Source: Paenibacillus_T sp033239625 (GTDB lineage: Bacteria; Bacillota; Bacilli; Paenibacillales; Paenibacillaceae). Taken from it: a DNA stretch of 64,000 nt. Position 1 is the stretch's first letter. The number at the start of each line of letters is the position of its first letter. Position numbers and translations under genes: made by a program. The stretch is taken from positions 1 through 64,000 of the forward strand of contig NZ_BTCK01000035.1 in NCBI RefSeq assembly GCF_033239625.1, given 5' to 3'. Below the pieces are notes generated by a model. That model ran no database searches. It worked only from the letters and a program-made list of their open reading frames with translations, and was not told the DNA's origin. Of the stretch, positions 32,363 through 41,521 are shown one piece after another.

Positions 32363-33283
32363 ATGATGCACGTACAAAAACACGGTATAAGAAGTATGTC
32401 GATAAGGAAGTTTCTCTATGTACTGCCCTTCATGGCTCTGCTTGCTATCTTTGCTTACTACCCGTTATATGGATGGGTCTATGCTTTCTTCGACTATTCG
32501 CCGCCGATTCCGTTATCGAAATCGCCGTTTGTCGGTTTCCAGTGGTTTCATTCCTTGGTTGAGAACCAAGTGAAGGTCGATCAACTGCTGCAGATCATTA
32601 AGAACACGTTCGGATTGAGCGGCTTAAACCTTCTCTTCTCCTGGCTTCCCATGGTTTTTGCCATCTTTCTGTGCGAGATCAAGGCTGTCCGCTTTCGCAA
32701 GTTCATCCAGACGGTTACGACCCTTCCGAACTTCATCAGCTGGGTATTGGTCTATTCGCTGGCGTTCTCCATGTTCTCAAGCGATGGTATCGTCAATGGT
32801 CTTCTGAGGCAATTGGGTATTGATTCTCCGATATTGCCCCTTCAAAGCTCGCATCATGTGTGGCTTATGATGTGGTTGTGGACGACTTGGAAAGCGCTGG
32901 GGTGGTCAGCCATCCTGTATATCGCGGCGATCATGGGAATCGACGATTCCCTTTATGAAGCGGCCCACGTGGACGGCGCGACAAGAATGCAGGTGATTCG
33001 ATATGTTGTCCTGCCAAGCATGCTGCCGACGTATTTCGTGCTGCTGATGCTGCAAATCGCGAGCTTCTTAAATAACGGCCTGGAGCAATACTTCGTCTTC
33101 CAGAATGCTTTTAATAAGGACAGCATACAGGCATTGGATCTGTACGTATACAACCTGGCCATGGGTGGCGGCAGCTATTCGGTGTCCGTCGCGATCAGCA
33201 TGCTGAAGAGCTTGATCAGCGTCGTGCTTCTCTTCTCGGTGAACGGACTATCCAAATTGTTAAGAGGAGAGGGCATTGTATGA
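32363..33283 (+). CDS. ABC sugar transporter permease (LplB/YteP type)
   Basis: The 306-residue inner-membrane permease has six predicted helices and the EAA loop EAAHVDGATRMQVIRYVVLPSMLP (about 204-227) that docks the ATPase. It is of the CUT1 subclass used for oligosaccharides in Paenibacillus. The ATG at 32363 (or 32366) follows GAGGAG; a longer frame to 32312 lacks an RBS. It overlaps the second permease gene by 4 bp. No ATPase is encoded, so a shared MsmX-type ATPase is presumed. Confidence 0.92.
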   Translation: MMHVQKHGIRSMSIRKFLYVLPFMALLAIFAYYPLYGWVYAFFDYSPPIPLSKSPFVGFQWFHSLVENQVKVDQLLQIIKNTFGLSGLNLLFSWLPMVFAIFLCEIKAVRFRKFIQTVTTLPNFISWVLVYSLAFSMFSSDGIVNGLLRQLGIDSPILPLQSSHHVWLMMWLWTTWKALGWSAILYIAAIMGIDDSLYEAAHVDGATRMQVIRYVVLPSMLPTYFVLLMLQIASFLNNGLEQYFVFQNAFNKDSIQALDLYVYNLAMGGGSYSVSVAISMLKSLISVVLLFSVNGLSKLLRGEGIV

Positions 33284-34248
33284 GCGACAGCACAGTCAAT
33301 CTAACATCACAAGAACAGGTACATCAAAGCCGATTCGATAAAAAAGTGAGATATCAGGTCAGCGCGACGGATCGGTTGATTTCCGTTGTGATCTATACCT
33401 TGTTTTCCCTGTTCGCTTTCGTCTGCATCTATCCTTTTTACTCGCTCATCATTAACACCATCAGCGCCAATGATATCAGCGCCAGAGGCGATGTCGTATT
33501 CTTTCCGAAGCATATCCATTTCCAGAACTACGTAGACGTGTTTAAGATCCCGGGGCTGGGGCACGCGGCGCTAGTGTCGATAGGAAGAACGGTCATCGGA
33601 ACCTCTTTGACGGTAGGGGCTTCTGCATTCCTGGGCTTCATGTTTAGCCAAGAGGATATGTGGGGGCGGAAATTCTGGTATCGCTACACGGTCATTACGA
33701 TGTTCTTCAGCGCCGGGATTATTCCGTGGTATTTGACCATGAGATCGCTGCATCTGACTAACAACTTTCTTGCTTATATTCTGCCGACGATCGTCGCGCC
33801 TTTCTTCATCATTCTGGTCAAGACGTTCGTGGAGTCAACGCCGAAAGAGCTGCAGCAGGCAGCCAGCATCGACGGGGCCGGAGTCATGACCATCTTCTTC
33901 AGGATCATGCTGCCTATATGCAAGCCCATATTGGCGACGGTCGCGATCTTCGCGGCGGTAGACCAGTGGAATTCTTTTCAGGACACGCTGCTGTTGGTGA
34001 CGGACAGCAAGCTCTACAGCTTGCAGTTTATTCTATACAACTACATTAATCAGGCGAGTTCATTATCGACCATGGTCAATCTGCAGAACGCCGGATCGAC
34101 GGCTATGGCCAGTCTGACGACCAAGCAGACGACGACTTCCATCCGAATGACGGTGACCATTATCGTCGTGGCGCCTATCCTGTTGGTTTATCCGATCTTC
34201 CAAAGGTTCTTCGTGAAGGGAATTATGATCGGCGCCGTCAAAGGTTGA
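33280..34248 (+). CDS. ABC sugar transporter permease (LplC/YtcP type)
   Basis: The 322-residue partner permease has six helices and the EAA-like loop PKELQQAASIDGAGVMTIFFRIMLPICKP. It starts inside the stop of the previous gene (ATGA). It ends with the family-typical YPIFQRFFVKGIMIGAVKG. With the first permease and the lipoprotein it forms a carbohydrate importer. Confidence 0.92.
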   Translation: MSDSTVNLTSQEQVHQSRFDKKVRYQVSATDRLISVVIYTLFSLFAFVCIYPFYSLIINTISANDISARGDVVFFPKHIHFQNYVDVFKIPGLGHAALVSIGRTVIGTSLTVGASAFLGFMFSQEDMWGRKFWYRYTVITMFFSAGIIPWYLTMRSLHLTNNFLAYILPTIVAPFFIILVKTFVESTPKELQQAASIDGAGVMTIFFRIMLPICKPILATVAIFAAVDQWNSFQDTLLLVTDSKLYSLQFILYNYINQASSLSTMVNLQNAGSTAMASLTTKQTTTSIRMTVTIIVVAPILLVYPIFQRFFVKGIMIGAVKG

Positions 34249-34305
34249 CCTGCGCTATTATAATACAATTTGACCAAAAAACATTGACAAAAGCGGGGGA
34301 TGAAC

Positions 34306-36096
34306 GTGAGTAAAATCAAGAAATCCGCAAGGGAATCGGTGGTAGTATCGTTGGCTGGTCTGTTAGTGGCGTCGGTCGCATTGACCGGGTGCAGCAGCGG
34401 ATCCGACGATACGTCTTCAACCGACAAGTCGTCTGACACAGGCACGAGCACAAGCGCAACTCAAGCTGCCGGCACGATCGATCACAGCAAGCCGCTTACG
34501 ATCACCGTATTCGACAATGCGGCCAATTACCAAGGAGAGCAGACCGGTTGGTATGGCAAGATTATCAAAGATAAATTCAATATCACTTTGAACATACTTG
34601 CCCCTCAGGTGGCAGGCGACCAATTATACAAGACGAGAACGGCGGCGGGCGACCTGGGAGATCTTGTGATCGTCGATAACAGCCAGTTGGAAGAACTGAT
34701 TCCGGCCGGTCTTGTCATGGATCTCACGGATAAGCTCAAAAATACGAAGTACTTGTCTCAGTACGTGGACAATCATTTTAAGCCATTCAACGCGGCTTTC
34801 GATAAAATCAATCCGGAAGGCAAGATATACGCTTTGCCGACGTTTGAAGCCGATACGTCTCCTACGACCTTCTCGGAAGAGCTCCCTTACTCGAGCCCGA
34901 TCATGCCTTGGGATTATTACAAGGGTGTTGGGGCTCCCAAGCTCAACAATCTGAACGACCTTCTGAACGTCTTGAAGCAAATGCAAGAGAAGTATCCGAA
35001 GACGCCGGACGGTAAGCCGATCGTTCCGATCACCCTGTGGAAGGATTGGGATGGAGGCGGCATGGAGAACGTGCGCTGGCTGAGCGGCTGGTATGGTTAC
35101 CAACAGCCGGATGGCACTTCGACCATCCAGTTAAATGCGAAGGGCGACATCGTTCCGCTCATCGACGACAACAGCATGTACAAGAAGATTCTTCAATTCT
35201 ATTTTGACGCCAATCAACAGGGGCTGGTCGATCCCGACTCTCCTTCCCAGGATTGGAACAAAGTAGCCGAGAAGCTGACCAACAAGCAGGTTCTTCTCTT
35301 GTGGTACTCTTGGCAGACAGGCTTCTACAATACGATTGAGAGAGGCAAGAACGGGGACGGCAATGTTTCGGTTCCGATCGCGGATACGCACATCATTCAG
35401 AACAGCGATGCTTATTACGGCAGCGGAAGAGTATTTGCGATCGGATCAAAAGCGAAGGATCCTGATCGGATCATGGAATTCCTGGATTGGCTCAATTCAC
35501 CTGAAGGACTGCGCTATTATACCGCTGGTTTTGAAGGCTTTAACTATGAAAAGACAACGGATGGCAAGTTTAAGCTTACCGAAGTCGGACAGACTGCCTT
35601 CCAGAACAATACGCCTGTTCCAGATGAATACGGCGGAGGCGGATACCAGGACGGACAGAGCAAGCTTAACACCATGATCATGAGCGATTTTGTCGTAGAT
35701 CCGGACACCAAGGAATTTTATAACACAAATTATTGGAGCAGTACCATTGAAGCGAACAAAACAGCTCTAAAGACGGATTGGCAGAAAACCTACAACGCAA
35801 CGAATGCAACGGACTACTACCTGAAAAATAATATGATCGATATCGTGCCGAACATTAACACAAGCCTCGGAAGCGATTCATCGGACATTAAGAACAAACG
35901 CAGCCAAATCTCGGACTATGTGAAGAACACATCCTGGAAAATGGTATTCGCGAAAAATCAAGCCGAGTTCGACCAGCTGTGGACAAAGATGCAAAAAGAT
36001 GCAGTAGGTCTCGGTTGGAATGATGTCGTTGCCGTGGATACGGAAAGGGCTCAGAAGATTGTAAAAATGCGTGCAGATGCAACGGCCACCAAGTAA
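34306..36096 (+). CDS. extracellular sugar-binding lipoprotein
   Basis: The protein of about 596 residues has a lipoprotein signal: basic start, hydrophobic core and lipobox LTGC (Cys near residue 28), then a Ser/Asp/Thr-rich linker. The mature part is a large solute-binding protein of the LplA/YtcQ kind (LTITVFDNAANYQGEQTGWYGKIIKDKFNI), the usual partner of LplB/YtcP permeases. GTG 34306 is preferred, as GGGGG lies 7 nt upstream; ATG 34300 abuts it. The ligand is probably an oligosaccharide, perhaps acylated given the esterase downstream. Confidence 0.9.
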   Translation: MSKIKKSARESVVVSLAGLLVASVALTGCSSGSDDTSSTDKSSDTGTSTSATQAAGTIDHSKPLTITVFDNAANYQGEQTGWYGKIIKDKFNITLNILAPQVAGDQLYKTRTAAGDLGDLVIVDNSQLEELIPAGLVMDLTDKLKNTKYLSQYVDNHFKPFNAAFDKINPEGKIYALPTFEADTSPTTFSEELPYSSPIMPWDYYKGVGAPKLNNLNDLLNVLKQMQEKYPKTPDGKPIVPITLWKDWDGGGMENVRWLSGWYGYQQPDGTSTIQLNAKGDIVPLIDDNSMYKKILQFYFDANQQGLVDPDSPSQDWNKVAEKLTNKQVLLLWYSWQTGFYNTIERGKNGDGNVSVPIADTHIIQNSDAYYGSGRVFAIGSKAKDPDRIMEFLDWLNSPEGLRYYTAGFEGFNYEKTTDGKFKLTEVGQTAFQNNTPVPDEYGGGGYQDGQSKLNTMIMSDFVVDPDTKEFYNTNYWSSTIEANKTALKTDWQKTYNATNATDYYLKNNMIDIVPNINTSLGSDSSDIKNKRSQISDYVKNTSWKMVFAKNQAEFDQLWTKMQKDAVGLGWNDVVAVDTERAQKIVKMRADATATK

Positions 36097-36180
36097 TATC
36101 TTTATTTCTTATTAAGGCGGGGGATATATATGATCAACATATATATCCCCTGCCTTCCTACTCAAAGGGGGAAATCAAAT

Positions 36181-37713
36181 ATGCTTAGAGTCGTAAGTGT
36201 TGAAGGCGGGATGGTTCAAGGGTTGCCGGCAGCCGACCCTCGAATTACAAGTTTCAAAGGGATTCCGTTTGCCGCGCCGCCTGTAGCCGACAACCGCTGG
36301 CGCGCTCCGCAGCCTGTCAGAGAGTGGGAGGGCGTTCTTAAAGCTTACGAATTCGCGCCGATCCCGATGCAGGTCAGACAGGAAATCGACGTTAATAATA
36401 TCTACACCAGGGAATGGGCCGTGGAACCAGATATTGCCATGAACGAGGATTGTCTCTACCTTAACGTGTGGACCCCGGCCAACTGTTCCGAAGAGAAGTT
36501 GCCGGTATTCGTATGGTATTTTGGAGGAGGGCTGCAGGTAGGTCATACTGCGGAAATGGAGTTCGACGGCGAACGCATTGCCCGAAGAGGCGTCGTCGTG
36601 GTGACGATCAGCTATCGTTTGAACGCGTTCGGATTCCTATGCCATCCGGAGATTACCGCGGAATCGCCGGAAACTCCGGCGAACTTCGGTCACCTCGACC
36701 AACAATTCGCTACGCGCTGGGTCAAACGCAATATTGCGGCTTTCGGCGGCGATCCGGACAACGTCACCATCGGCGGGCAGTCGGCAGGGGGCGGCAGTGT
36801 CATGAACCAGCTCGCTTCGCCCCAGAACGAAGGACTCTTCCAAAGAGCGATCATTCAGAGCGGGTTAATCACGAGACTCTACCCGGGGGGCCGCACGCCA
36901 AAGTTTCTGCGTACCTTGGAAGAAGCCGAACAAGATGGCGTTCGCTTCTTTGAATCTCTCGGCGTATCCTCGCTTGCGGAGGCTCGTAAGCTTGATGCGG
37001 TCTACGTCCGCGATGAGTATCTGGCGTCCAAAGCGTTCTGGGGCACCGTTATCGATAACAAGTTCAACCTAGGCGACCCGTTCGAACGGCTTCTTCAGAA
37101 CAAGCGCTGGCCGGTACCGATAATGTTCGGCCATACGTCATCCGAGTTCTTCAATGTCCCTCAGGTTACTACGCCGGACGAGTTCAAAACCTTGGCAGTC
37201 GACCTGTTCGGCGATGATGCCGAAGATTTTCTGGCGCTTTGCGGATTCTCGTCAGGAAACTTCGATGAGGTCTTGAGACAAGCATCCGTGAGCAGCATTG
37301 AATACGCGATAAGGATCGCTGGGCAGGCCAATGCAGACACCGGCATCAACCTCCCTATGTACTATTACAATTTCGATGCCGAGATCCCGGGATGGGATGA
37401 CCCTGGCACGTTCCATTCGGTGGATCTCTGGTTCTTCTTCGAGACCCTCGCCAAATGCTGGAGACCGTTCGTCGGCAAACATTACGATCTTGCAAGACAG
37501 ATGTGCCATTACTGGGCGAACTTCATCCGCTGCGGAGACCCGAACGGCAAAGATGCTACGGGAGATGACTTGCCGCGGTGGGAGCCCTACGCGCCGAAGG
37601 CGCCATATGGCATGCGTTTCGCGGAACAAGCCGAATTTGTCAGAGAGCAGCCTAGCGATATGATGAAATTCCTTACGGAGCAATTTTTCAAGAAACAATC
37701 CGTTGTAAAGTGA
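36181..37713 (+). CDS. type-B carboxylesterase
   Basis: The 510-residue esterase is of the cholinesterase-like family. It has EDCLYLNVWTP, oxyanion-hole WYFGGGLQVG, nucleophile GGQSAGGGS (GxSxG), the acidic residue region GHTSSEFFN and a catalytic His in GTFHSVDLW. There is no signal peptide, so it would act on imported substrates, for example removing acyl groups from an oligosaccharide. The ATG at 36181 follows AAAGGGGG by 8 nt. It is in line with the importer genes (85-bp gap), with a long terminator downstream. Confidence 0.9.
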   Translation: MLRVVSVEGGMVQGLPAADPRITSFKGIPFAAPPVADNRWRAPQPVREWEGVLKAYEFAPIPMQVRQEIDVNNIYTREWAVEPDIAMNEDCLYLNVWTPANCSEEKLPVFVWYFGGGLQVGHTAEMEFDGERIARRGVVVVTISYRLNAFGFLCHPEITAESPETPANFGHLDQQFATRWVKRNIAAFGGDPDNVTIGGQSAGGGSVMNQLASPQNEGLFQRAIIQSGLITRLYPGGRTPKFLRTLEEAEQDGVRFFESLGVSSLAEARKLDAVYVRDEYLASKAFWGTVIDNKFNLGDPFERLLQNKRWPVPIMFGHTSSEFFNVPQVTTPDEFKTLAVDLFGDDAEDFLALCGFSSGNFDEVLRQASVSSIEYAIRIAGQANADTGINLPMYYYNFDAEIPGWDDPGTFHSVDLWFFFETLAKCWRPFVGKHYDLARQMCHYWANFIRCGDPNGKDATGDDLPRWEPYAPKAPYGMRFAEQAEFVREQPSDMMKFLTEQFFKKQSVVK

Positions 37714-37727
37714 GTATGGACCGATAG

Positions 37728-37777
37728 GCCAGATGAAGCCGATCCATGAGAGCATGGAAGGCTTTACTGGCTTTTTT
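37728..37777 (+). terminator. long intrinsic terminator
   Basis: The nested stem GCCAG/CTGGC, GAAGCC/GGCTT and CCAT/ATGG is followed by six T, closing the importer-esterase operon. Confidence 0.85.
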
Positions 37778-37779
37778 AG

Positions 37780-38571
37780 CTATGATGAAATGACCGGGGC
37801 GGCCGCGAAGTCGTCATGTATTTGGTAGGTTCTTGGGGTATAGCCGGTTATTCGTTTGAACTGCCGGCAGAAGTGTTCCACATTATGATACCCGCATTGA
37901 AAAGCGATTTCGGCAACGCTTTGGCTGCCATGGAACAAATATTCTTTGGCCAGCCGAATTCGGCTGTTGATGACATCTTCTATGCAGGAGATGCCGAAGG
38001 CTTTTTTGTAAATAGTCTGCAAATAGCCTGGGCTGATTCCGAGAAAATCCGCCATTTTGGGAACGGTCCATTGGTCGCCGGGGTTGTTCTGAATGGCCGA
38101 GCGAAGTTTTAATAAATGATAGTATTGCGGTGTAAAGCCATCATGAAAATAGGATTCCAAAAGCTTGTTAAACATCATCTGGAGCAAATGATTGATGGAT
38201 GAATTTTTGTAGTCTCGGTTAAAGTTGTGCTCGATGACTAATAGCTCGAATAGCTTGTGGCAGTAGTCAGGATCATCCAAAGAGAATGGAACGCCGAACG
38301 GAAGCGATGTTTTGGTAATAAAAGCTTCGTCGGATGCAAATCGGATCCAGTTATTAACGTATTTCTCAGCGCAAGCCTTGTAATAAATTTTCTGGTGCGC
38401 ACGATAAACAACGGCGCTATGAGCAGGGTACTCTTTGAGTTCCCCATCGACCCAAAATTGAGCGGGGGTCTTGGTGATGACAAGGAGCCAGCAGCTATGT
38501 CCTTGAGGAATATCAAAGGAAAAATTGCTTGCGTGCGCAGCGTCGCATTCCACATAGTAAATATGGTTCAT
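37780..38571 (-). CDS. AraC-family transcriptional regulator
   Basis: The 263-residue protein has an N-terminal cupin-like sensing domain (about 1-140, QGHSCWLLVITKTPAQFWVDGELKEYPAHSAVVYRAHQKIYY) and a C-terminal AraC DNA-binding domain (TVPKMADFLGISPGYLQTIYKKAFG; VAEIAFQCGYHNVEHFCRQFKRITGYTPRTY). The start at 38571 follows GGGGGGAG; the frame continues upstream to 38754 without an RBS. It is convergent with the importer-esterase operon and is the likely sugar-responsive regulator of it. Confidence 0.88.
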   Translation of the reverse strand: MNHIYYVECDAAHASNFSFDIPQGHSCWLLVITKTPAQFWVDGELKEYPAHSAVVYRAHQKIYYKACAEKYVNNWIRFASDEAFITKTSLPFGVPFSLDDPDYCHKLFELLVIEHNFNRDYKNSSINHLLQMMFNKLLESYFHDGFTPQYYHLLKLRSAIQNNPGDQWTVPKMADFLGISPGYLQTIYKKAFGISCIEDVINSRIRLAKEYLFHGSQSVAEIAFQCGYHNVEHFCRQFKRITGYTPRTYQIHDDFAAAPVISS

Positions 38572-38760
38572 TTGCTCTCCCCCCCTAGTATCTCCATCCC
38601 TATGATACTTCATATTAATAAAGGTTGACCTGAAAAATTTAGAATAGGAACGGCGCCGATGAGGTGCCTTTTTGTGTTGATTTGGTGACGTCTGACCCGA
38701 GCGGTCGCGAAAGGGCAGCGAATCATGCAAAACTGGACTCGTCAGATGGCGCATTATCTT

Positions 38761-38787
38761 TATAATTAGAAAAAGAGACCGTACGGT
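38761..38787 (+). promoter_or_regulatory. promoter element with ACCG/CGGT operator
   Basis: A perfect TATAAT (38761-38766) is followed by the palindrome ACCGTACGGT (38778-38787) and TCGGTAT. The arrangement resembles the TetR operator at 46579-46598, with one base inserted. It lies 44 bp before the DUF2306 gene. Confidence 0.5.
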
Positions 38788-38830
38788 TCGGTATTTTTTA
38801 TGGAGTATCCATAAGTAAAAAACAGAGTGG

Positions 38831-39484
38831 ATGATGACTATGACTGGAAGTAAAAAAGCCTATTGGCTGATGGTGTTGATTGCAGCGGTCCTCATCGTGC
38901 ATGCCGTGTACACCAACTTCATTGGCGATCCGAAGGCGGCTGCCTTCCTGGATCACAAAACAGATCTGAAGCGTGCTCTGCCTGTCAGCGCATGGCTGAC
39001 GGTGATGAAGATTCACGTTGTGTTCGCTTGTCTGGCGATGATAGCAGGGGCAGTCAACTTCTCGTCAGCGATTTTGAGAAAGAGTCAGCGCAAGTTTCAT
39101 AAGTGGAATGGCTATCTATATGCCGTATCCGTACTCATCGTCACGCTTACGTCCGGCTACATGGCGCCGTACGCGACGGGGGGCAAAGCGGCCAGCATGG
39201 CCTTCAACCTTATTAATATCATTTGGCCGATCTTCACGGTCATTGCTATCGTACAAATCCGTAAGAAAAAGCTTCCCCAACATCGAGAGTGGATGATACG
39301 GAGTTATGCTTTTGTGTTCACGAACTTACTGATTCATGCGCTGCATTCGCTGCTGAATAATGGATTCGGTATGGATTACGCCAATAGCTATGTCATTTCG
39401 ATTTATGCAACGATCGTACTGCTGCTTCTATCATCAGAGATGGTCATTCGTATCGTGTTAAGACGATCAAACAGAACGGCATAA
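38831..39484 (+). CDS. DUF2306 family membrane protein
   Basis: The 217-residue protein has about six membrane helices and the DUF2306 hallmarks: a His in the second helix region (KIHVVFACLAMIAGAVNF), RKFHKWNGYLYAVSVLI, and LPQHREWMIRSYAFVFTNLLIHALHSLL with further conserved His. The conserved His suggests metal or haem contact, but the function is unknown. The start is ATG 38831 or 38834. It has its own promoter and a downstream terminator shared with the convergent AraC gene. Confidence 0.85.
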   Translation: MMTMTGSKKAYWLMVLIAAVLIVHAVYTNFIGDPKAAAFLDHKTDLKRALPVSAWLTVMKIHVVFACLAMIAGAVNFSSAILRKSQRKFHKWNGYLYAVSVLIVTLTSGYMAPYATGGKAASMAFNLINIIWPIFTVIAIVQIRKKKLPQHREWMIRSYAFVFTNLLIHALHSLLNNGFGMDYANSYVISIYATIVLLLLSSEMVIRIVLRRSNRTA

Positions 39485-39502
39485 GGCAGATTGTTGAGAA
39501 AA

Positions 39503-39535
39503 AACCGGCTCGCCCTCACATGGCAAGCCGGTTAT
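39503..39535. terminator. bidirectional terminator
   Basis: The stem AACCGGCT-GCC/GGC-AGCCGGTT is flanked by an A-run and T-rich DNA, between convergent genes. Confidence 0.8.
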
Positions 39536-39540
39536 TTGCT

Positions 39541-40380
39541 TTATACCCCATACAATCTCCGGTAAGCAGTAGGCGTCATTCCTTCATGCGCCATGAACCG
39601 TTTGTTGAAATAGCTGACGCTTGGGTAGCCTGCTTCCTCTGCAATTTGCCCGATGTTGTCATCCTTCCGCTCCAGCAGCCACTGCTTGGCCGCCTGCAGG
39701 CGGCAGCGGGTAATGAAATCCATCGGCGTCATGCGCGTAGCGCTCTTGAACAGCTTACAGAAATAATAGGGAGTCACGCCTGCCTTATCCGCCCACTCTT
39801 CTAGAACAAAAGGCTTCACCGCATCCTGCTGCATAAGGGGCAGAAGCTCCATAATTCGCTCGCCCGATGTTCCCGCCTTGCTTCCCGCAAGCGCAACCGC
39901 CTGCTCGACGAAGATCGTCAGCAGCATATAGGTGAGCATGGACAGATGAGCGGGGCGCAGCATCCGGTTCGTCTCCGCCTCGTCGAGCAGCTCCTCATGA
40001 GCCTGCTCCCACACCTTGGGCTGGCCCAGCTTCCACAGCGGGTTTCTGTGAAAGCCATGTTGGATGAGATAATCGCCCAGCCCGGTTCCACCGTAGAAAT
40101 GAAACCATCGCACATCCCAAGGGTCGTCTTTGTTGCTGTAATAGCGCTGCTTCTGCAGAGGAAAATAAAGCACGGCCTCCCCTGCCCGAAGCTCATGCAC
40201 AATCCCATCGATCTCGGCATAGCCCTTGCCCGAAACGCAGTAATGGATATTGAAATTGTTAAGGGCGCCGGCCTCGCGTTCTACACTATGCTCCGGATCA
40301 TGACGGTATTGGCCTACCGATTCCGGGAAACAGAAGTACGGCATATTCGGGAGCGTAAGCAGCAGACTTTGTCGTTTCAT
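39541..40380 (-). CDS. AraC-family transcriptional regulator
   Basis: The 279-residue protein has an AraC_binding cupin (about 30-140; FNIHYCVSGKGYAEIDGIVHELRAGEAVLYFPLQKQRYY) and a C-terminal double HTH (VLEEWADKAGVTPYYFCKLFKSATRMTPMDFITRCRLQ; IGQIAEEAGYPSVSYFNKRFMAHEGMTPTAYRR). AGGAGGAC (reverse strand) precedes the ATG. It is divergent from the Gfo/Idh/MocA-aldo-keto reductase operon and is its probable sugar- or polyol-responsive activator. Confidence 0.9.
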   Translation of the reverse strand: MKRQSLLLTLPNMPYFCFPESVGQYRHDPEHSVEREAGALNNFNIHYCVSGKGYAEIDGIVHELRAGEAVLYFPLQKQRYYSNKDDPWDVRWFHFYGGTGLGDYLIQHGFHRNPLWKLGQPKVWEQAHEELLDEAETNRMLRPAHLSMLTYMLLTIFVEQAVALAGSKAGTSGERIMELLPLMQQDAVKPFVLEEWADKAGVTPYYFCKLFKSATRMTPMDFITRCRLQAAKQWLLERKDDNIGQIAEEAGYPSVSYFNKRFMAHEGMTPTAYRRLYGV

Positions 40381-40503
40381 GGCAAGGTCCTCCTGAACAA
40401 TATTGTTATAACCGAATGCAAAATAATATCATTTTAATTTTAAATACCATCTCCTATAATCGCAATATAGTCATAAAACTTACGAACAAAGCGAGGGTGA
40501 AGC

Positions 40504-41502
40504 ATGAGTAAGAAGCTCAAATGGGGCATTATGGGATGCGCTAATATCGCGCAGCGGGCAGTCATTCCAGGCCTCCACTTATCAGAACTGAACGAGGCGG
40601 CCGCTATTGCAAGCCGTGATGGGGACAAAGCAAAACGCACGGCAAAGGAACTGAATATCGGAACCGTCTATGACAGTTATGAGGCGCTCCTCGGCGATCC
40701 CTCGATTGACGTTATTTATATACCGCTGCCCAACCACTTGCACAAGGAATGGGCAATCCGTGCAGCCGAAGCAGGCAAACATATTTTGTGCGAGAAGCCT
40801 CTCGCTCTGAATGCTCATGAGGCGGCTGAGATGGCTGAAGCGGCGGACAAGGCCGGCGTTTTGTTATCCGAGGCGTTCATGTACCGATATCATCCTCGCT
40901 ATGCGCAGATCCGAGATTTGATCGCATCCGGCGCGATCGGCGACATTCGCGGCATTCGAAGCGCCTTTACATTCAATAACCCGAATGACTCGGCGAACGT
41001 CCGGTTCCGGAAAGATTGGGGCGGCGGCTCCATCTATGATGTGGGCTGTTATCCGATTAACGCAGCGCGGCTGCTGCTTGGCCAAGAGCCGGAAGCCGTA
41101 ACGGTGAGCGCGTTCTTCTCCCCGCAGCATGATGATGTCGATATGATGGCTTCCGGATTGATTGAATTCGGAGGAAATGTTTCACTCACCTTCGACTGCG
41201 GCATGTGGGCGGCGTTCCGTAACCCGCTCGAGGTGCTGGGCACGGACGGTATTATTGAAGTTCCGTCGGCATTCATAACGCCTACAGAGGAAAGCGGTCA
41301 TATCTATCTGACAACCGGCGGCGAACGCCGTAAGATTGAAGTCCCTTATGTGAATGCCTATACGGAGCAGGCGGATTCCATGGCCCGTTCGATTATGAAC
41401 GGTACGAGCCTCGCTTTCCCTACCTCGGATGCAATCCGCAATATGAAGGTCATTGATGCATGCTTGTCGTCCGCTCGTGAACGGACGAGAGTTACTTTAT
41501 AA
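40504..41502 (+). CDS. Gfo/Idh/MocA-family oxidoreductase
   Basis: The 332-residue NAD(P)-dependent sugar or polyol dehydrogenase-like enzyme has an N-terminal Rossmann domain (KWGIMGCANIAQRAVIPG), the CEKPLALN motif carrying the catalytic Lys (near residue 100), and a C-terminal alpha/beta domain with DWGGGSIYDVGCYPINAAR. GAGGGTG precedes the ATG. TATAAT occurs at 40455. It forms an operon with the aldo-keto reductase 19 bp downstream. Confidence 0.92.
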   Translation: MSKKLKWGIMGCANIAQRAVIPGLHLSELNEAAAIASRDGDKAKRTAKELNIGTVYDSYEALLGDPSIDVIYIPLPNHLHKEWAIRAAEAGKHILCEKPLALNAHEAAEMAEAADKAGVLLSEAFMYRYHPRYAQIRDLIASGAIGDIRGIRSAFTFNNPNDSANVRFRKDWGGGSIYDVGCYPINAARLLLGQEPEAVTVSAFFSPQHDDVDMMASGLIEFGGNVSLTFDCGMWAAFRNPLEVLGTDGIIEVPSAFITPTEESGHIYLTTGGERRKIEVPYVNAYTEQADSMARSIMNGTSLAFPTSDAIRNMKVIDACLSSARERTRVTL

Positions 41503-41521
41503 ATCAAGGAGGCTGCCGAGG

